Shown: positions 13,034-24,450 of the stretch, piece by piece
How the letters are laid out: each line of letters opens with the position of its first letter
Numbering within the stretch: position 1 is the stretch's first letter
Source of the DNA: Gongronella butleri
Lineage: Eukaryota; Mucoromycota; Mucoromycetes; Mucorales; Cunninghamellaceae
Length of the DNA: 64,000 bases
Assembly (NCBI GenBank): GCA_025201375.1
Contig: JAIWZP010000065.1
Coordinates: 1-64,000 of the forward strand
Direction: 5' to 3'
The notes under the pieces: generated by a model
Told to the model about the DNA's origin: nothing
Seen by the model: the letters and a program-made list of their open reading frames with translations, nothing else
The model's database searches: none
Translations under genes and position numbers: made by a program

Positions 13034-15707
13034 ATGAGCAAGCGTGTGATTCACTTTGACGAGGACGATCAGCAGCAAACCTGGCAATTCAAGGACGACA
13101 CGCCTTCAAAAGGCAACAAAAAGGCCAAGAAAGGCTCATGGAAATCGGCGGTACCCCAGCTTGATCAAAAGACACAAAAGGCCAAGCGCAATCAGCTCAA
13201 TCAATTCAGACGCCAGCTGCCGATCTACTCTGGTAAACAAGAAAATGGGTCTTTTTATTGCGCAAAAACTCATGTTTCGTCACGCTGCTTATGATGGTGT
13301 AGGCCGGACTGCTATCATTGACACGATCAAGGAAAATGATTCAGTGATCGTTATTGGCGAAACTGGATCCGGCAAGACAACTCGTAAGAACGACGCGCTC
13401 GACCGCCAATTCGCCAGAGACCCACTTTTTTTTTTTTTTTTTTTTTGGATGCAGAAATCCCTCAATTCATCCTGGAAGCTGGTCTGGCATCGCTGGACAT
13501 TGGAGCCATTGCAGTGACACAGCCAAGGCGCGTGGCCGCCGTGAATCTGGCGAAACGCGTGGCTGAAGAGACAATGACGACCCTGGGCACCAAGGTGAGC
13601 CCACTTGAGCACAGCAAAGCATGCTGGGCAACTCATCTAATTATTTTTTCCAAAAAAAAAAAGGTGGGATATACAGTGCGTTTTGATGACACGTCGAGCG
13701 ATCAGACTTTGATCAAATACCTGACGGATGGTATGCTGCTACGCGAGGTGCTGCTTGACGAATTGCTGCTAAAGTACAAGGTGATTGTCCTTGATGAGGC
13801 ACACGAGCGCACATTGCGTACAGACATGCTTTTTGGTATGATCAAGAAAATCCAGCGCATCAGACGCGCAAAAGCAGACAACGGTGAGGACATCCATCCG
13901 CTGAAAATTGTTGTCATGAGCGCAACGCTCGATGCCGACAAGTTTAGCGAGTTTTTCGACGGGTAAGAACGAGAGGATTGAACAAAAAAAAAAAAAAAAA
14001 AAACCAAATCTTAATTTTTTTATTTCATTTCTTTAGTGCGAGAATCCTATACGTTTCAGGCCGCTTATTCCCAGTCGACACGCTTTTCACGCGCGAGCCG
14101 CAGGCAGACTATCTGGACGCAACCTTGGTGACGATCTTTCAGATCCACATGAAGCAAAAGCCTGGCGACATCTTGGTTTTTTTGCCCGGCCAGGAGGCCA
14201 TTGAGACGCTGACGGCACTTGTCAAGGAGTACGCGTCGCAGCTGCGCCGCTCACAGCAGCAATTGCTGGCGTGTCCGTTGTTTGCGGCTCTGCCTCCATC
14301 GCAGCAACAACTTGTGTTTGAGCCTGCCCCGGAAAACACACGCAAGGTCATCCTTGCCACCAACATTGCAGAGACCAGTATCACGATTCCGGGCATCAAA
14401 TACGTCGTGGACTGCGGTCTCGCCAAGATGCGCGGCTTCAATCCCAAAATTGGCGTTGAATCGCTGCTTGTCCATCCGATTTCCAAAAGTTCCGCGTGGC
14501 AGCGCACTGGCCGTGCTGGTCGCGAGGTAAGAAAGAAAGAAGAAAAAAAGGAGAGGGGGAAGCGAAGCGCAATTGATTATTTTTATGATGTTTGAATGGC
14601 TGACACGCAATTTCCTCCTTTTTTTTTTTTTCTTTACAGGCAGCAGGGACATGCTATCGGCTGTATTCCGAGGATACCTTTCGTGAATTGGACGATGACA
14701 CGGTGCCCGAGATCAAGCGATGCAACTTGGCGGCGGCCGTGCTCGGCTTGAAGGCGTCGGGCATTGATGATGTGCTTTCTTTTGACTACATGGATCGGCC
14801 ATCTCGCGCATCTTGTAAGTTCCTCGCCATCTCTTCTCTTCTTTTTTTTTTTTCTCGTCGAAAATTTTACCTGACTGTCCCTTTATTTTCTTTTTTATGC
14901 TGCAGTGGTGCGCGCATTGGAGGAGCTTTACTCTTTACAGGCCATTGACGACAAGGGGCATCTGACCGAGCTTGGCAAGCGCATGGCGGCATTCCCCTTG
15001 GATCCGACGTTTGCCAAGGTGATTTTGCAATCCGCCGAGTATGGATGTACAAAAGAAGCACTGGCCATTGTGTCATTGCTGTCGGTGGACTCGATTTTCT
15101 TCACGCCATCCGACAAACGAGAGCAAGCTGCTGAGGCTCGACGCAAATTCCTGCACCCTGATGGCGACCATTTGACATTCCTCAACGTGCTGCAGGCCTA
15201 TTGGGAAGTCAAGGGCGACGTTGCGTGGTGCAAGGACCATTTCATCAATGTGCGCAATGTCAAAATTGCGCTCGACATCCGCGACCAGCTCGTCCGCTTT
15301 TGCGATCGCAGCGGCATCAAATCGGATGCTTCATGCGGCACAGACACAGACCAAGTCCTCAAGTGTTTCCTGACTGGCTTCTTCCGCAACACGGCTCTCC
15401 TCCAGCCGGATGGCTCGTACAAGAGCGTCGTCGGCAATCAAGTTGTTAAAATCCATCCCGGCTCCGCCATGTTTGGCAAGCGCGTCGAAGGCATCATGTA
15501 CAATGAGCTGGTAAGTGCCCTTTTTCAAAAAAAAAAAAAAAAAAAAAAAAAGAGAGAAATCGATGTGGGGGCAAACAATTGATTGCCTTTTTTTTTTTGT
15601 AGGTGTTTACAACGAAGCATTATGTGCGAAACGTGTCGGCCATCCAATCCCCGTGGCTGCCGCTTGCGGCGCCTCGCTATTTCAACAACATGAACAATTC
15701 ATCTTAG
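13034..15707 (+). CDS. DHX33: DEAH-box RNA helicase, DHX33 type
   Basis: An ATP-dependent RNA helicase of the DEAH/RHA family; DHX33 in animals acts in rRNA synthesis and translation initiation. Eight exons (13034-13232, 13303-13383, 13455-13594, 13664-13962, 14037-14526, 14640-14814, 14906-15510, 15603-15707) give 697 residues, close to the human 707. Visible motifs are GETGSGKTT (about residue 85), [12 protein letters not shown] (about 183), [16 protein letters not shown] and QRTGRAGR (about 394), followed by the helicase-associated and OB-fold regions (from about residue 480). The order and spacing fit DHX33 better than Prp22/Prp43, because the N-terminal extension is short and lysine-rich and the text around the Walker motif and OB region follows DHX33. 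The first intron ends in GTGTAG. An AATAAA lies 31 nt after the stop. Confidence 0.9.
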
Positions 15708-15738
15708 CATCTTGCATCCCAATCCGTTTTCATATGAT

Positions 15739-15744
15739 AATAAA
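15739..15744 (+). terminator. Poly(A) signal of DHX33
   Basis: AATAAA hexamer 31 nt beyond the TAG stop, in the usual position for a fungal or animal 3' end signal. Confidence 0.5.
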
Positions 15745-16034
15745 AGGCATCTTTTTAATTTTTTTTTTTCTGAGCGTGCGCGATGATTTTTTTTTTTCAA
15801 ATTGTGCTCCATGAAATCCTTGCGCAACACGACACGCAAAAGCGCATCGGCCAAAAGCAAGTTCGGGCGCATGCATCCATCAAAACGTCAGAATGCATCA
15901 ATTCAAGATGGCTATGTTACCATCATTTGAATATTGTCAAACTTGGCTTTGATTCATGTGAAGGCGGTGCAAGTTACTCTTTGTTTTGCTTTCAAGCGTT
16001 TCTGTTTGCTGGATGATGGAGAAAAACGTTTGTT
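15745..16034. other. Convergent intergenic spacer
   Basis: About 0.3 kb between the ends of the convergent helicase and P450 genes, holding their 3' untranslated regions. Nothing else was seen. Confidence 0.5.
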
Positions 16035-16040
16035 TTTATT
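16035..16040 (-). terminator. Poly(A) signal of the P450 gene
   Basis: TTTATT on the plus strand, AATAAA on the transcript, 25-30 nt after the P450 stop codon. Confidence 0.45.
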
Positions 16041-16064
16041 ATTTCATTGCGGTTTGATTGCGGG

Positions 16065-18024
16065 TTAAATGGAAAGATAATTTTGCTCAAGTTCCTTGCG
16101 CTCGACGACGCGCACCTTGTAAGGCCGAGGCAGAAAGGTGGGCGCGTGCGGATCCTTGGCGTCGACAACATTAATGAGCGCGTCGGATTCGCGCTCAAAT
16201 CGGAATTGTGCAAGCAAGGCGCTCGCGCCCATGAACAAATTGCGCTCGGCAAGATGGATGCCCACGCACACGCGGCGGCCAGTTGAGAAGGACAGGTGTG
16301 GGCGGTCACTGACGGACTGACTGATGCCCTTGTCAGCGCTATATGGCGTCTGCATGACATGATCCCAATGTCGCTCGGGCTTGAATGCTGTGGGATCTGG
16401 GAACAGCGCCGGGTCGTAGTGAATCGCGTGCAAATTGACAATCACCGTGGTCTTTTTCGGGATAAACCAATTGTTGTACACGTCATCCTCGCTTGTCGCG
16501 TGTGGCACGGACAATGGTGCAGGTGCACGCAGGCGCAACGTCTCATAAAGCACACACTGCAAAAAGGGCAATTGCGGCTCTACAGATGACCAAAAGGAAA
16601 AAGAAGCGTCAGTCCACTTTTTTTTAAAAAAAAAAAAAAAGAACGCGTCGCGTTGCATTTCGCTTCTAATCTTACCATCCTCTGCATCCGGCAGGCGATC
16701 CAGCCCCACCGCGTCTTTAATTTCTTGATAGACGCGGTCCTGGACCTCGGGATGGTTGGCTAACAGGGCAATCATCCAATTCAAGGTGGACGCGGTCGTC
16801 TCGGAGCCTGTGAAACCTTGAAAAAGTGAGTTGCGACGCAATTTTTACTTTTTTTTTTTTTTGTATGTGGTGGACTTGCCTGCGCCGACAAAGACGGCAA
16901 TAAAGTCCATCAATTGCACGTCGGAGAGCTCGCCGTGTTCCATGAGCGGCTTGATGAAGCAATCTTGAGCTTGGCCATTTTCGAGCATCTGGCGGAATTC
17001 TTTGATAATGCCGCCATAAAAGGCAACGAGCTGTGCACGGATGCGCGCGTTGCGTTCCTTGTTTGAGGGTATGAGGAACTTGATCCAGGGGAAAAATTCG
17101 GCGGCTTGCTGCACGGGCCCAAATACATTGGAAATGTTCTCGGTGAGCGCAAATCCTTCGTGTAGCCGTGGATCGCCCGGCTGGAAGCGGCACAAATCAC
17201 CAAACACGATGGTCAGAATGGATGTCATTGTGTAGTGCTCGAGGATGGGCGTCAATTCCAGCGCAGCACCAGGCTCGGCCGCCGCCTTGGCCGCCAACAC
17301 ATTGTGAACGAGTGTCGTGCGCCCTTGGTCCATGATTGGCTGATATTCGCCTATTTTCTTTTTCGTCAGACCGCTATGTGCTGAGAAAAAAAAAGAAAAG
17401 ATTGCTTAGTGAGCACGGTGAAACAGGGTATACAGGGCCAAATGTCCCTTTTTGGCTAATTTTGATTCTTTTTGTTCGTTCTTACCCACTTGCCGGAGCT
17501 TGCGCCAGTGTGCACCATATGGATAGAATGCAAACGCACCACCATTGTCTATTCAATGGTCAAAAAGAGAGGAAAAAGAAAACGACGCGTCAAAAACTTT
17601 TTTTTTATGCGCGTCAAGCCGAATTTGGGCGATGCTTGGAATCCCCAATGGGGACGCGCGATGCTTTGCTAGTGAATTTTCACCCGTTACCTCCGTCCAT
17701 GATTTCGTGGATGAGCACATCGGGCATATCGCGCGATGAGTAAATAGTGCCGCGCTTGACAATCAAGTCGTGCACAGCCTGAATCGAGTTGAGGATGACC
17801 CAATTTCTTGCACCGAGCTGGATGGTAAACACAGGTCCAGCCACCAGGCTCCATTGACGGAACATCTCCGCGGTGCCCACTGGCTTGAGCATTTGCAAAA
17901 TATGCCCCACAAAAGGCAACCGATTAGGCGCGTAAGGCGGCATGGCTTGATGACGCGCTCGATGTGTAAAAAAGTAGTGGACAACTGCGCCCACAAAAAG
18001 GCCACCGACGATATTGGCAATCAT
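16065..18024 (-). CDS. Cytochrome P450 monooxygenase
   Basis: A membrane-anchored class II P450 of the fungal microsomal type, oxidising an unknown lipophilic substrate with electrons from a P450 reductase. Five exons (17691-18024, 17486-17548, 16880-17380, 16676-16807, 16065-16579) give 514 residues. It shows an N-terminal membrane anchor (about residues 2-17), a proline-rich hinge, the C-helix HWRKLR, an I-helix AGSETT, ExxR as ETLR, and the haem loop FSTGRRVCVG with its cysteine ligand. The I-helix motif is reconstituted only if the third intron uses a GC donor (AG|GCAAGT at 16879-16874), and the frame then closes exactly. Residues MCRFSRV could extend the start to 18045; the ATG at 18024 places the anchor first. 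The CYP family cannot be fixed by eye. Confidence 0.92.
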
Positions 18025-18726
18025 AACGCGAGAGAAACGACACAAAATGTGAAAAAGAGAGAAAAAGATGTAAAATGATCATCAAACCCCCTTATTTTTT
18101 TTTGTACGTCGCAATCATATGCATCCAAGCAAAGCACTGTTGTCCGCCCAAAAAGGTAAAAATCGGGCTCCCAATGTCCGAAAAATCAGCCAGGAGGTAT
18201 GAAAAGTGGGTAAGTATGCATGGAAAAAAACGATATGATATAGCCCAGAAAACACCTTTCCCTCCAATTTTTGGCTCGCCAGTCCATGCACGGCGTGAAA
18301 AAGAAACAAGACGCTCTGAGAGCGAATTGAGACCTGATGAAAGATGCACTCGGAAAAATGCATTCTCTTTGTTGTTACTCAATTGCCATTTCTCCACCGC
18401 ATGGTCCATTGCAGCAAGATTACGAGACGCGATTCACGTGGCGGTGAGAAAAAAAAAAAAAAGTCGCGTTTCCAACACAATTTTCACCGACTGACAAAAA
18501 ATGAGCACGATTTGAGACAAATAATACATAAAATTTATATTTTGAAAATCTATGCAATCTAGAAGGTGGGGGATTGGCGAGATAAAAAGGAGAGAGCAAG
18601 CGAAGAGAAGGAGGGACGTGGAGCAATGTGTAAAAAAAAGAGAGAGAGAGAGAGAAAAATACAAAGTGGTATAAAAGGTGTCACCACAAAAAGAAGGTAC
18701 AAAAAGAAAAAGAAAGGGAAATTACA
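18025..18726. other. Intergenic, P450 promoter side and acyl-CoA oxidase 3' side
   Basis: About 0.7 kb upstream of the P450 start and downstream of the acyl-CoA oxidase stop. It contains a short GA microsatellite (about 18639-18656) and A tracts. No gene was recognised. Confidence 0.5.
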
Positions 18727-21250
18727 TTACAATTTGGCTTGATAGACGCCATTTTCGTTGGAGCGCTTGGCGGCCTGGCCGGCATGGACAAAGGGCTTGA
18801 TGCACTCATCGTAGCTGGCGACGACCTTGGTATGGTTGAGGGGTTCGCGCTCAGCCATCTCTGTCATGGCCTTGTACACGTCGCCGTCGGCGCGGCCGAG
18901 GGCAGAGTGCAAGAAATAATCGGGCAAGGCAAAGGCATCGACGAGGGCGACGGCCTGGGGGCGGATGACCTCGAGAAGGTGGATGACTTGCTGCTTGAGC
19001 AAAGCGGTTTGCTCGGCGCTGATATAACCAGAGAGCAAGAATTCGGCCATTTCCTTCTCCATAGTGTTGAGTGCAAACAGGGCAGCAAGGGCGCGCAACA
19101 CATCCTTGGATTCCTTGGACAATTGCGTGTCCTGGAGGGCGACAATAAAAGTGCGCACCAGCATGAATTGACAGTGCGCGCGCGAGATGCGGTGGATCTC
19201 CACAAGCATGGAATTCCACGTGCGGCCCTTGTTGTCCAATTGGTCCGCCACCTGCGCAATGCCAAAGGCCGCGCGGTAACCAAACGCCGTCAAAATGATC
19301 TCGGGATTCATAAAGTCGCCAGCCGTCTTGGCAGGGCACTTGGCCTGCGGGTTCGAGAAGTATTGCGACAAGTAATTGATCGTCTGGTTGTACTCGGAGG
19401 GCACCGCCTTGCCGGCAACCACATTGCGATACGTCTTGAGCAAGTAACGCGCCGTTTGCTGGTTGAGAATATAGTTGTCGCCTTCCCACTAGATCAAAAG
19501 AAATGAAAATCGTTGTGAGCGCTCTTGTGCCTTTTTTTTCATCCTCATTCTATCCTCTTTTTATCCACTTTTTTGCAGCAATTTGGGCTTACAGTGACAT
19601 TGGGCAAATAATCTTGATAGAATTGACCAAGACCAGAGAACAAGCTGTAGCCGTGGCCACCGCAGGCACGACGGCAGTCTTCGAGGGCGTCGGCAGCCAT
19701 GGTCGTGGTCAAGCTCTTGAGACCCGACGAGCTGGCATGGAGATCGGCAAGCAAATCAAAGTTGCCCTTTTGCATTTCCTCTTGATTGAGGTTGTACAAG
19801 CGGATCATCTCCGAGCCAGTGAAGAAGCACGCATACGCGGCAGCGAGAGTGGGCAACAGGCGGTATTGCTGCATCGTGTAGTCCAAAACGGGCGTCTCAA
19901 TCACCTTGTTATCCCATTTCTTGGGATTGGCACTGTCAACGAATTGCTGGCGCACCGTCGAGTAGCGAATGGCAATGGTCGTGGCGCGAGCAAGCGCGTA
20001 GCGCACACCTGCGTGAACAAAAAGAAAAAAATGAGCAACTTTTTGGTTTTTTTTGTTTTTTCTTTCTTTCTATTATTACCCATGACAATGTTGGCACGAA
20101 CAAAGACCATAGTGCCATACGAGAGCTTGGCATTGGGGGGCTTGATGTACTCGCCGGAGCCTGGGGTGACCTTTGAGAACTTGGCCAAGAAGGAGACGTG
20201 GGGGATGCGATAGTGATCAAACATCAAAAAGCCATTGTCGACGGAATTGAAGCCAAACTTGGGGCCAATGTCACCGACGGTGATGCCAGGCAGAGGGCGG
20301 TGATCCTTAAGGCTGCGCAGCTGCACACAGAAGGGGTGGGGGCCCAGATCTTTGCCATTGGTGATCAAGCGCGCCATGACAATGGCGTGCGTAGCGGCCG
20401 TGCCCAAACCGCCAATCCACCACTTGGACGCGGTCAAAGTGGGCGAGTGCAGCTCGAATTCGTTGGTTTCAGGAATGTACGTGGCCGTCGTCTCCAAACC
20501 TTGCACATTGGAGCCGTGGCCAAGCTCAGTTTGCGCATAACCTAGGACATTTCATGAGTATCATGCACAAAAAAACACACTTTTCCCCACGACAACTTAC
20601 AGCCAATGATCTCGTGGCGCAACGCAGGCTCCAAAAAGAGCTTCTTTTGCTCATCGGTCGTCTGCGAACGCAGCGTGGGGATGAACATGTTATAGTGCAG
20701 CGTGAACTAAGCGTAAAAAAGAGAAAAATCATGAGCAAGCCATCCAATGGATAGGCATGGAGCACAAAAAAAAAAGAGGATACTTACAGGTGTGCTTTGA
20801 TCATACAAAAAGTGGGCAATGGAGCGCTCGGTGTCATCCCACTTGTTTTCTCTGCGTGTCAATTAAAAAAAAATAGAGTTGAGTCAGCATAAATGCGGGT
20901 TTTGGAAAGCGAAAAGGGGTTGGTGGGGCCCCGTGTCACTCTTTTGTCGCGTGGCAAAATGGCACTTACTTGGCAAGCTCGACCATGCGGCGGTCTTTCT
21001 TGTAGGCATTGGAAATCTTGTCCTCACGGCTCTCATAGTAGCGGTGCGTCTTGTCAAAAGCAGGCTCCTTGCTGATCACAGCAAGGACCTTGTCCATTTT
21101 AGACAGCCACTCGTCGCCGTACATGAAGGTGGCAAGTTCCTTGGGGTCAAACGTGGCCTTTGCGCGCTCTTGTGCAAGTAAAAAGGGGCCGCCAGGGCCG
21201 CGAGGCTCCAATTTGGGGAAGGTGGTGGGCACGTTGTTATCAAAAGACAT
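18727..21250 (-). CDS. ACOX1: Peroxisomal acyl-CoA oxidase
   Basis: An FAD enzyme for the first step of peroxisomal beta-oxidation: acyl-CoA plus O2 gives trans-2-enoyl-CoA and H2O2. Six exons (20970-21250, 20788-20851, 20601-20706, 20080-20541, 19593-20008, 18727-19488) give 696 residues, the usual length for the family. Recognisable stretches are [32 protein letters not shown], and WEGDN carrying the expected catalytic glutamate, followed by the helical C-terminal oxidase domain. The protein ends in Ala-Lys-Leu, a PTS1 peroxisomal import signal. The initiator lies in the segment [20 protein letters not shown]. Symbol use reflects family level; orthology to a particular ACOX or POX paralogue was not tested. 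Confidence 0.93.
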
Positions 21251-21694
21251 GGTTTGGAAGGGAAAAAGGGGAGAGCAGTAAAGAAAAAAGAGGGAAACGG
21301 CAGAAAATACAAGCGTGCATTGTCGATTATATATGCAAATGCGGAGTTTCAGATAAATATGCTTACCAAAGGGCCAAGCTGGGGGGACCAATGACCTGAT
21401 GCTATTCAATTCCCACATTGTCATCCATGTCAGAGGGAGCTGATCAAAGTTCACACAGCGAATTGGATTACCACTTCAATTGTGGAGATGTTGCTTTGGG
21501 GTAAGACGCGTCTAAAAAACACAAACAAACAAAAAAGAGAAAACGTGGAGCAACGACGAGGCGCTGTTGTCGCCATTTTGGTCGCTTTGCTTCTTGTTCA
21601 GGAAAAAAATGTCATCAATGCATTTTGAGTGGCTGTGCCCCCTGATGGTTTTGGAACAATGAAAACGCAAAGGGGGCCATCCACATGATCATGC

Positions 21695-21733
<39 letters not shown>

Positions 21734-22144
21734 ATGACGACGGCTGCCAATTCGGGCGGCAAGATGTCAAAATAGCCGAGCGCGGGGGTGGCACAGACCC
21801 CGATTCCGAGATCGCTGCAGGAAAAAGAGGCAGCAATGCATATCTTACCTTCTTGTTTTTTTTATCCGTGATGAAGCTGAAAACTCTTTCTTTTTTCTTG
21901 CTTGTGTGCCGACCCTTGGAATTTAAGAGAGCAAGTTTCCGAATTGGCGCAGAAATTGCGCTTTGCAATTGGTCTTTTTAATTTTTGCGAATGTGCATGG
22001 CACAAGAATGCAAAGTGAAGATGCAACTGGCCCTGAGAATGTTACGCGCCCATTTTGGAACATTTAAAAGGTTCATAAAGATGATCTTTTGGAGGGATAA
22101 ATCTTCCATTCTGCTTTTTTTTTCAACAATTTGTGTAAAAATCA
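21251..22144. other. Divergent intergenic spacer (acyl-CoA oxidase / secreted protein)
   Basis: Nearly 0.9 kb between two divergent starts, so it should contain both promoters. It includes a 36-nt T run (21696-21731) and other A/T tracts. No coding or RNA gene was recognised. Confidence 0.5.
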
Positions 22145-23413
22145 ATGCGTTTCCTCGCCTTGCTGAGCATTGTGCAGCTGACGTGGATGGCCACGGCCAA
22201 TATGTTGTTTGACGACAGCGATTTTGAAAATTATGGCGATGATCCCGATCGTCCTGACGAAATTGTACGCTTTGTGCTTCCTTGCTTGGATGACGTGTAC
22301 CCTGATTGCACGACGACGACCTCCAATCCCGGAGGCACCCCTTACACGTTACCAACGCCCCTCACTGGCAGTCTCCTTGGAACGAGGGCCATGCCTTGCT
22401 TCTTCCTAAATGACACCACACGAACCGATCTCCTTCCCAACATGGTAAAAACATAAAAGAAAAAGAAAAAGTGAACACAAGGAGCGTAGAAACACACGCG
22501 TCGGAGAATGTGCTTGAATTTCGAGCTGTACTGATGAATTTCTTTTATTTTGTCTAAAAGTTGAGACGATTTGACACTTTCATGTTTGATAATTTCATCA
22601 CGTATGGTGGTCAAGACATTCTTGGTCCGCTGGCGGTGGGCAATATGTTCTCTGGCCCGCATTATGTCGTCAATGCCAATCGCGGCGCGACGTGCGACAA
22701 TATTGAGGCGGAATTGGGCGGTTATGGCCTTGTGGTGCGCGGCACGGTCGTCACGGAGGAGACTGACGTGCATGGCCAAGCATTCCTCGCCGGTGGTGGA
22801 TCTGTGACGGAGGTCAAGGAACAGGAAGCCGGGTGCGAGGTCGTAACCGACAGGGGCACGGGCTCTGTCGATTTTGATGCGTTTGAGACCTACTTGATGC
22901 AGCTGTCACAAATTGCAGCCAACATCCCACCCAATCTCAAGCTTGACGAGAACGGCGTGCTCCAAGGCGCATCCGCGGGCGATTCAAGCACCGGGGTCCA
23001 TGTCCTTACCTTTGACACGTGCAACGACAACGATTGCCCGCTTTATCCTGGCTCGCTCTCCAGCGCGGCTCTGCCCATCCTCGGCACAGGCAATTGGAAT
23101 GGACCTCAAGGCATGGCCTTCCCAGACCACGACGTTCTTGTGTTCAATGTATGGCCAAAAAAAAAAAGAAAAAGAAAAAAAAGCAAAAATCACTCAATTT
23201 GGCGTTTGCCTCCTTTTAGGTGCCAGTCTTGAGCGGTTCCAGCATCACCTTTGGTGTGAATGAGCCCAGCAACGGTCATTACAACCCATGCATAACGGTG
23301 TACAACGTGTATCCGTCAGATGCCGAAGGAAACTTTGATCCCAATGGCTTCATCACTGTCAATCGCAATACCGGCGGCCAGCTCGGTGGCATGTTCTTGG
23401 CACCTCATGGTAT

Positions 23414-23447
<34 letters not shown>

Positions 23448-24450
23448 CGCTTTGTCTGAAAATTTTGGCCGGATTTCCTCTAATTTTGGCGTCCGTCCCT
23501 CCTTTTTGATTTTTCTAGCGTACATTTATGACGGCAGCACTGGCAACTTTGCGGGCAATCTCTTTGGCTACAATTACACTTGGCAGAATCCTTCCGCGGG
23601 TGTCGAGATTCATGATTACCACGCGGCCGGCGGTCAATGCGACTATTTTGGGGGTTGCATTGTACCGCCTGATGTTTTCCCCGTTACTACGACTTCCGCC
23701 CACTCAAGTAGCTCGTCAACATCAAGCGATGACACTTCATCGTCGCATACCACGAGCATCACGTCGACCAGCAGCGATTCAACGACTTCAAATTCGTCAG
23801 AATCATCGTCTTCAACAGATACATTGTCAACCTCAGGCTCCAGAAACCCAAATTCCTTATCATCCTCGTCCTCTTCAGAGCCATCCTCTTCAGGATCATC
23901 ATCTTCTAGTTCATCGGCTCATGGATCGACCACATCCACTACATCCACCACATCGCCGGCACCAACGTGCACGCCACGCCCCACGACACTTCCATCGTGG
24001 GCCGTCGTCAAGTACAAATGGTGCGAATACGAGTGCAAATACGTCATTGTCAGCGTTCAGGGAAACATTGTCGACGGTTTAGTGGACAGCAAGCATTTGA
24101 ATAAGTTTGGCGACGACGGCGATCACGCCCACGACGATGAAAACAATGACTTTGATGATGATGATGACGATTACGATGGTGACGACTATGATGATGATGA
24201 TGATGATGATAATGACGACGAAGGCTATGACAAAGAGTATGACGATAATGTTGATGACCGTGAAAAGGACGATGACGATTCCTATGGCAAGAAAAGCGAC
24301 AAGAAAAAGGGAATCAAATGGCAGAAAAAAGTCAGCAAAGGCGGCAAGAAGAAGCAGAACGGTGGCAAGAAACAGAAAGGCGGCAAGAAGAAGCAAAACG
24401 GTGGCAAGAAACAGAAAGGCAGCATGAAGCAAAAAGGTGGCAAGAAGTAG
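22145..24450 (+). CDS. Secreted choice-of-anchor-A domain protein with Ser/Thr, acidic and Lys-rich tail
   Basis: A predicted secreted or wall-associated protein of 669 residues in four exons (22145-22444, 22561-23148, 23220-23409, 23519-24450). A signal peptide (about residues 1-19) is followed by a domain resembling the choice-of-anchor-A family of bacterial and fungal surface proteins: FDTFMFDNF, GPLAVGN, GYGLVVRG and a late EIHDYH motif. It continues into a Ser/Thr-rich stalk probably O-glycosylated (about residues 415-500), a cysteine-bearing segment, a long Asp-rich stretch and a Lys/Gly/Gln repeat tail. The tail has a 39-bp DNA repeat twice in tandem (24340-24417). The TAG at 24448 is followed by 38 further in-frame codons of similar composition to TAA at 24565, suggesting a recent truncation. 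Function is unknown; adhesion or mineral/polyanion binding is only a guess. Confidence 0.8.
24340..24417 (+). repeat. 39-bp tandem repeat, two copies, coding
   Basis: Two adjacent copies (24340-24378 and 24379-24417) differ at a single base I can see (CAG versus CAA) and encode GGKKKQN-GGKKQK twice. Degenerate continuations follow on both sides of the TAG at 24448. Confidence 0.85.

Noticed and set aside
24448..24450. TAG reassigned to an amino acid in this organism
   Set aside because: Several conserved genes in the window end at TAG at the expected family terminus.
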